Part shown: positions 62,446-64,000 of the stretch, piece after piece | Numbering within the stretch: the stretch's first letter is position 1 | Layout of the letters: the number at the start of each line of letters is the position of its first letter | Origin: Rachicladosporium sp. CCFEE 5018 | Taxonomy: Eukaryota > Ascomycota > Dothideomycetes > Cladosporiales > Cladosporiaceae | NCBI GenBank assembly: GCA_002077045.2 | Contig: KZ111173.1 | Location: 243,322-307,321, forward strand | Reading direction: 5' to 3' | Length of the DNA stretch: 64,000 nt | Program-made: the position numbers and the translations under genes | Notes under the pieces: model-generated | The model's database searches: none | What the model was told of the DNA's origin: nothing | What the model saw: the letters and a program-made list of their open reading frames with translations, nothing else

Positions 62446-64000
62446 ATGCAGTCCCTTGCACGCCCAGCGTGCCACCAACTGGCACGCCATGTCCGCCGTA
62501 CTGAGCGATCACTGGCTTCGTTCACAGTTCCTGCAGCGAGACTCACCCCCGGCCGACGACACTATACCACCTCTCGCCGCCCGCTCTACGACGACGGCTC
62601 TGCCCGCTCAGCGGTGATCAATGTGCTAAACAACATCGCCTCGAAGCGCGAGGTCCAGCAGTACCTTGCGCAGTTCACTTCGGTCTCCTCGCAGCAGTTC
62701 GCCGTGATTAAAGTCGGCGGCGCGATCATGACAGATTACCTCGACGAGCTGTGCGCTTCGCTGAGGAATCTGAATCAGATGGGTCTGTTCCCTGTGGTTA
62801 TTCATGGCGCGGGCCCGCAGCTAAATAAGATGCTTGAGAAAGCTGGCGTGGAGCCGGAGTATAAAGAGGGGATAAGAATCACGGACGGGAAGACACTGGG
62901 AATTGCGAGGAAGCTGTTCTTGGAGGAGAATCTGAAGCTTGTGGAGGCGCTTGAGGCGTGGGGCGTCAGAGCGAGACCGATCACGAGTGGAGTGCTCATG
63001 GCGCAGTATAAAGACAAGGACGTGTATAAGTTCGTCGGCGAGGTGAACGATGTGCAGACTGCGAGCGTCAAGGCTGCGATTGCGGAGGGGTATATCCCTG
63101 TGCTTACTTGCATGGCCGAGAGCGTGGATGGGCAGGTTCTGAATGTTAACGCTGACAAGGCTGCGGCTGAGTTGGCGAGAGCATTGGTGCCCTTGAAGAT
63201 TGTGTATCTCAGTGAGAAGGGTGGGATTCACGACAAGGAGACTGGAAAGCTGATCGAGGCTATCAATCTGGATGAGGAGTATGAGGGGTACATGAAGAAG
63301 CCTTGGGTCATTCATGGAACTCGTAGTAAGATACGGGACATCAAGACGCTGCTGGATGATTTGCCGAGGAGCTCAAGTGTTGCTATCATTCATCCTGAGA
63401 GTCTGGAGAGGGAGCTGTTCACACACTCCGGAGCCGGTACGCTGATTCGTAGAGGGACGAAGCTACAGCAAGCTACGTCTATCGCGGACTTCGACGACTT
63501 GGCGAAGCTGAAGCAGACGCTTGTGCGTGATCGCGAGGGTCTTGATTCGAAATCTGTGGTCGATCGCTATCTCGAGAGTCTCAAGGATCGGCAATTCAGA
63601 GCATACTACGATGAGAATTTCGAAGCTTTGGCAATCGTGCTTCCGCCTACGGAAGGCAAGCCTCCACTTGCGCACCTTGCCACGTTGACAATGACACGAT
63701 CAGCGTGGCTGTCGAACATTGCGGACAACGTCTTCCAGAGCTTGAAGCGTGACTTCCCTAAGCTTGCTTGGACTGTCAAGCAGGACGACGAGAACCTGAC
63801 CTGGTTCTCGGAGAAGGCCGATGGCAGTATCGCACGGCAAGGCGAAGTGCTGTTCTGGTATGGTATCGACAGTCCAGAGGAGGTTCGCGAGCTGATGTCG
63901 GACTTTGTGCAACATGGTCGACAGATGTTTGGCGACACGAATCTAGAGTCGCAGCTTCATCGAGCGGCTGCTGCTGCTCAGCGCATTCGATCTGGCGCTG
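62446..64000 (+). CDS. ARG5,6: bifunctional ARG5,6 precursor, copy 2 (cut by window end)
   Basis: The first 518 codons are present: presequence, acetylglutamate kinase (VIKVGGAIMTDY, HGAGPQLNKM, NVNADKAAAELARAL) and the GNAT-like regulatory domain, stopping in AAQRIRSGA. The reductase half lies beyond the window. Five of the first ~45 residues differ from copy 1 (for example PACHQLARHVRRTER and LTPGRRHYTT), whereas I saw no residue change in the kinase blocks I compared. The frame is open throughout, so the copy looks functional as far as seen. The conserved leader and TGACTC element precede it. Confidence 0.93.
   Translation, partial: MQSLARPACHQLARHVRRTERSLASFTVPAARLTPGRRHYTTSRRPLYDDGSARSAVINVLNNIASKREVQQYLAQFTSVSSQQFAVIKVGGAIMTDYLDELCASLRNLNQMGLFPVVIHGAGPQLNKMLEKAGVEPEYKEGIRITDGKTLGIARKLFLEENLKLVEALEAWGVRARPITSGVLMAQYKDKDVYKFVGEVNDVQTASVKAAIAEGYIPVLTCMAESVDGQVLNVNADKAAAELARALVPLKIVYLSEKGGIHDKETGKLIEAINLDEEYEGYMKKPWVIHGTRSKIRDIKTLLDDLPRSSSVAIIHPESLERELFTHSGAGTLIRRGTKLQQATSIADFDDLAKLKQTLVRDREGLDSKSVVDRYLESLKDRQFRAYYDENFEALAIVLPPTEGKPPLAHLATLTMTRSAWLSNIADNVFQSLKRDFPKLAWTVKQDDENLTWFSEKADGSIARQGEVLFWYGIDSPEEVRELMSDFVQHGRQMFGDTNLESQLHRAAAAAQRIRSGA

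Larger units (their letters stand above)
48844..64000 (+). repeat. direct large repeat, copy 2
   Basis: Matches 27,555-42,691 base for base in order and orientation (offset about 21.3 kb). The left edge coincides exactly with the N gap and the right edge is the window end, so neither true boundary is seen. Confidence 0.95.

Noticed and set aside
1..64000. Systematic look for tRNA, CRISPR, transposase or toxin/biosynthetic cluster
   Set aside because: No T-arm-like GGTTCGAnTCC in a cloverleaf, no spaced repeats, no transposase or integrase motif, no synthase; the TRI12-type transporter stands alone.

Overview
The window looks like nuclear DNA of a filamentous ascomycete or black yeast. Genes are intron-bearing, with short introns (about 42-120 bp), GT..AG borders and CTNAC-like branch sites. 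They lie on both strands with short spacers, and recognisable families are of Pezizomycotina type (Sen1, Cdt1, Hsk3, Cry-DASH, AzgA, Arg5,6, Pfa5, FAS1 proteins). A Dothideomycete with a duplicated or hybrid genome, such as Hortaea-like black yeasts, would fit the doubled block described below, but the species is inference. No CRISPR array, tRNA, rRNA or intact transposon was seen.

Left part, 1-26,489: the 3' part of a TALE homeobox gene that carries a TGA at the invariant Trp of the recognition helix; a metallo-beta-lactamase-fold gene; a CTK2-type cyclin; a small zinc-ribbon gene; a PFA5-type palmitoyltransferase; a four-exon gene for a disordered protein; SEN1, interrupted by a 100-N gap; and two F-box-type genes.

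Middle part, 26,490-48,743: a TRI12-type MFS transporter, MCM1, a small unknown gene, HSK3, a 90-residue membrane protein, a CorA-like membrane protein, fumarase, CDT1, a secreted two-domain fasciclin protein, bifunctional ARG5,6, Cry-DASH, and the 5' end of an AzgA-type purine permease cut off by a second 100-N gap.

Right part, 48,844-64,000: directly after that gap the order MFS (truncated), MCM1, small gene (nonsense-mutated), HSK3, membrane protein, CorA-like, FUM1, CDT1, fasciclin, ARG5,6 (cut by the window end) repeats in the same orientation. It matches 27,555-42,691. The copies form a patchwork of nearly identical and clearly diverged tracts. This is either a real large direct duplication or, more likely given that it begins exactly at a gap, a homeologous/allelic contig scaffolded next to its partner.

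The genes are mostly independent housekeeping functions (transcription and RNA termination, kinetochore, replication licensing, TCA cycle, arginine synthesis, transport); I see no biosynthetic cluster. The strongest leads are the duplicated block and what the comparison of its copies reveals: a GT-to-GC splice donor in HSK3, a nonsense codon in one small gene, a shifted stop in CDT1, and fast-changing mitochondrial presequences. I did not find a clearly new molecular system.
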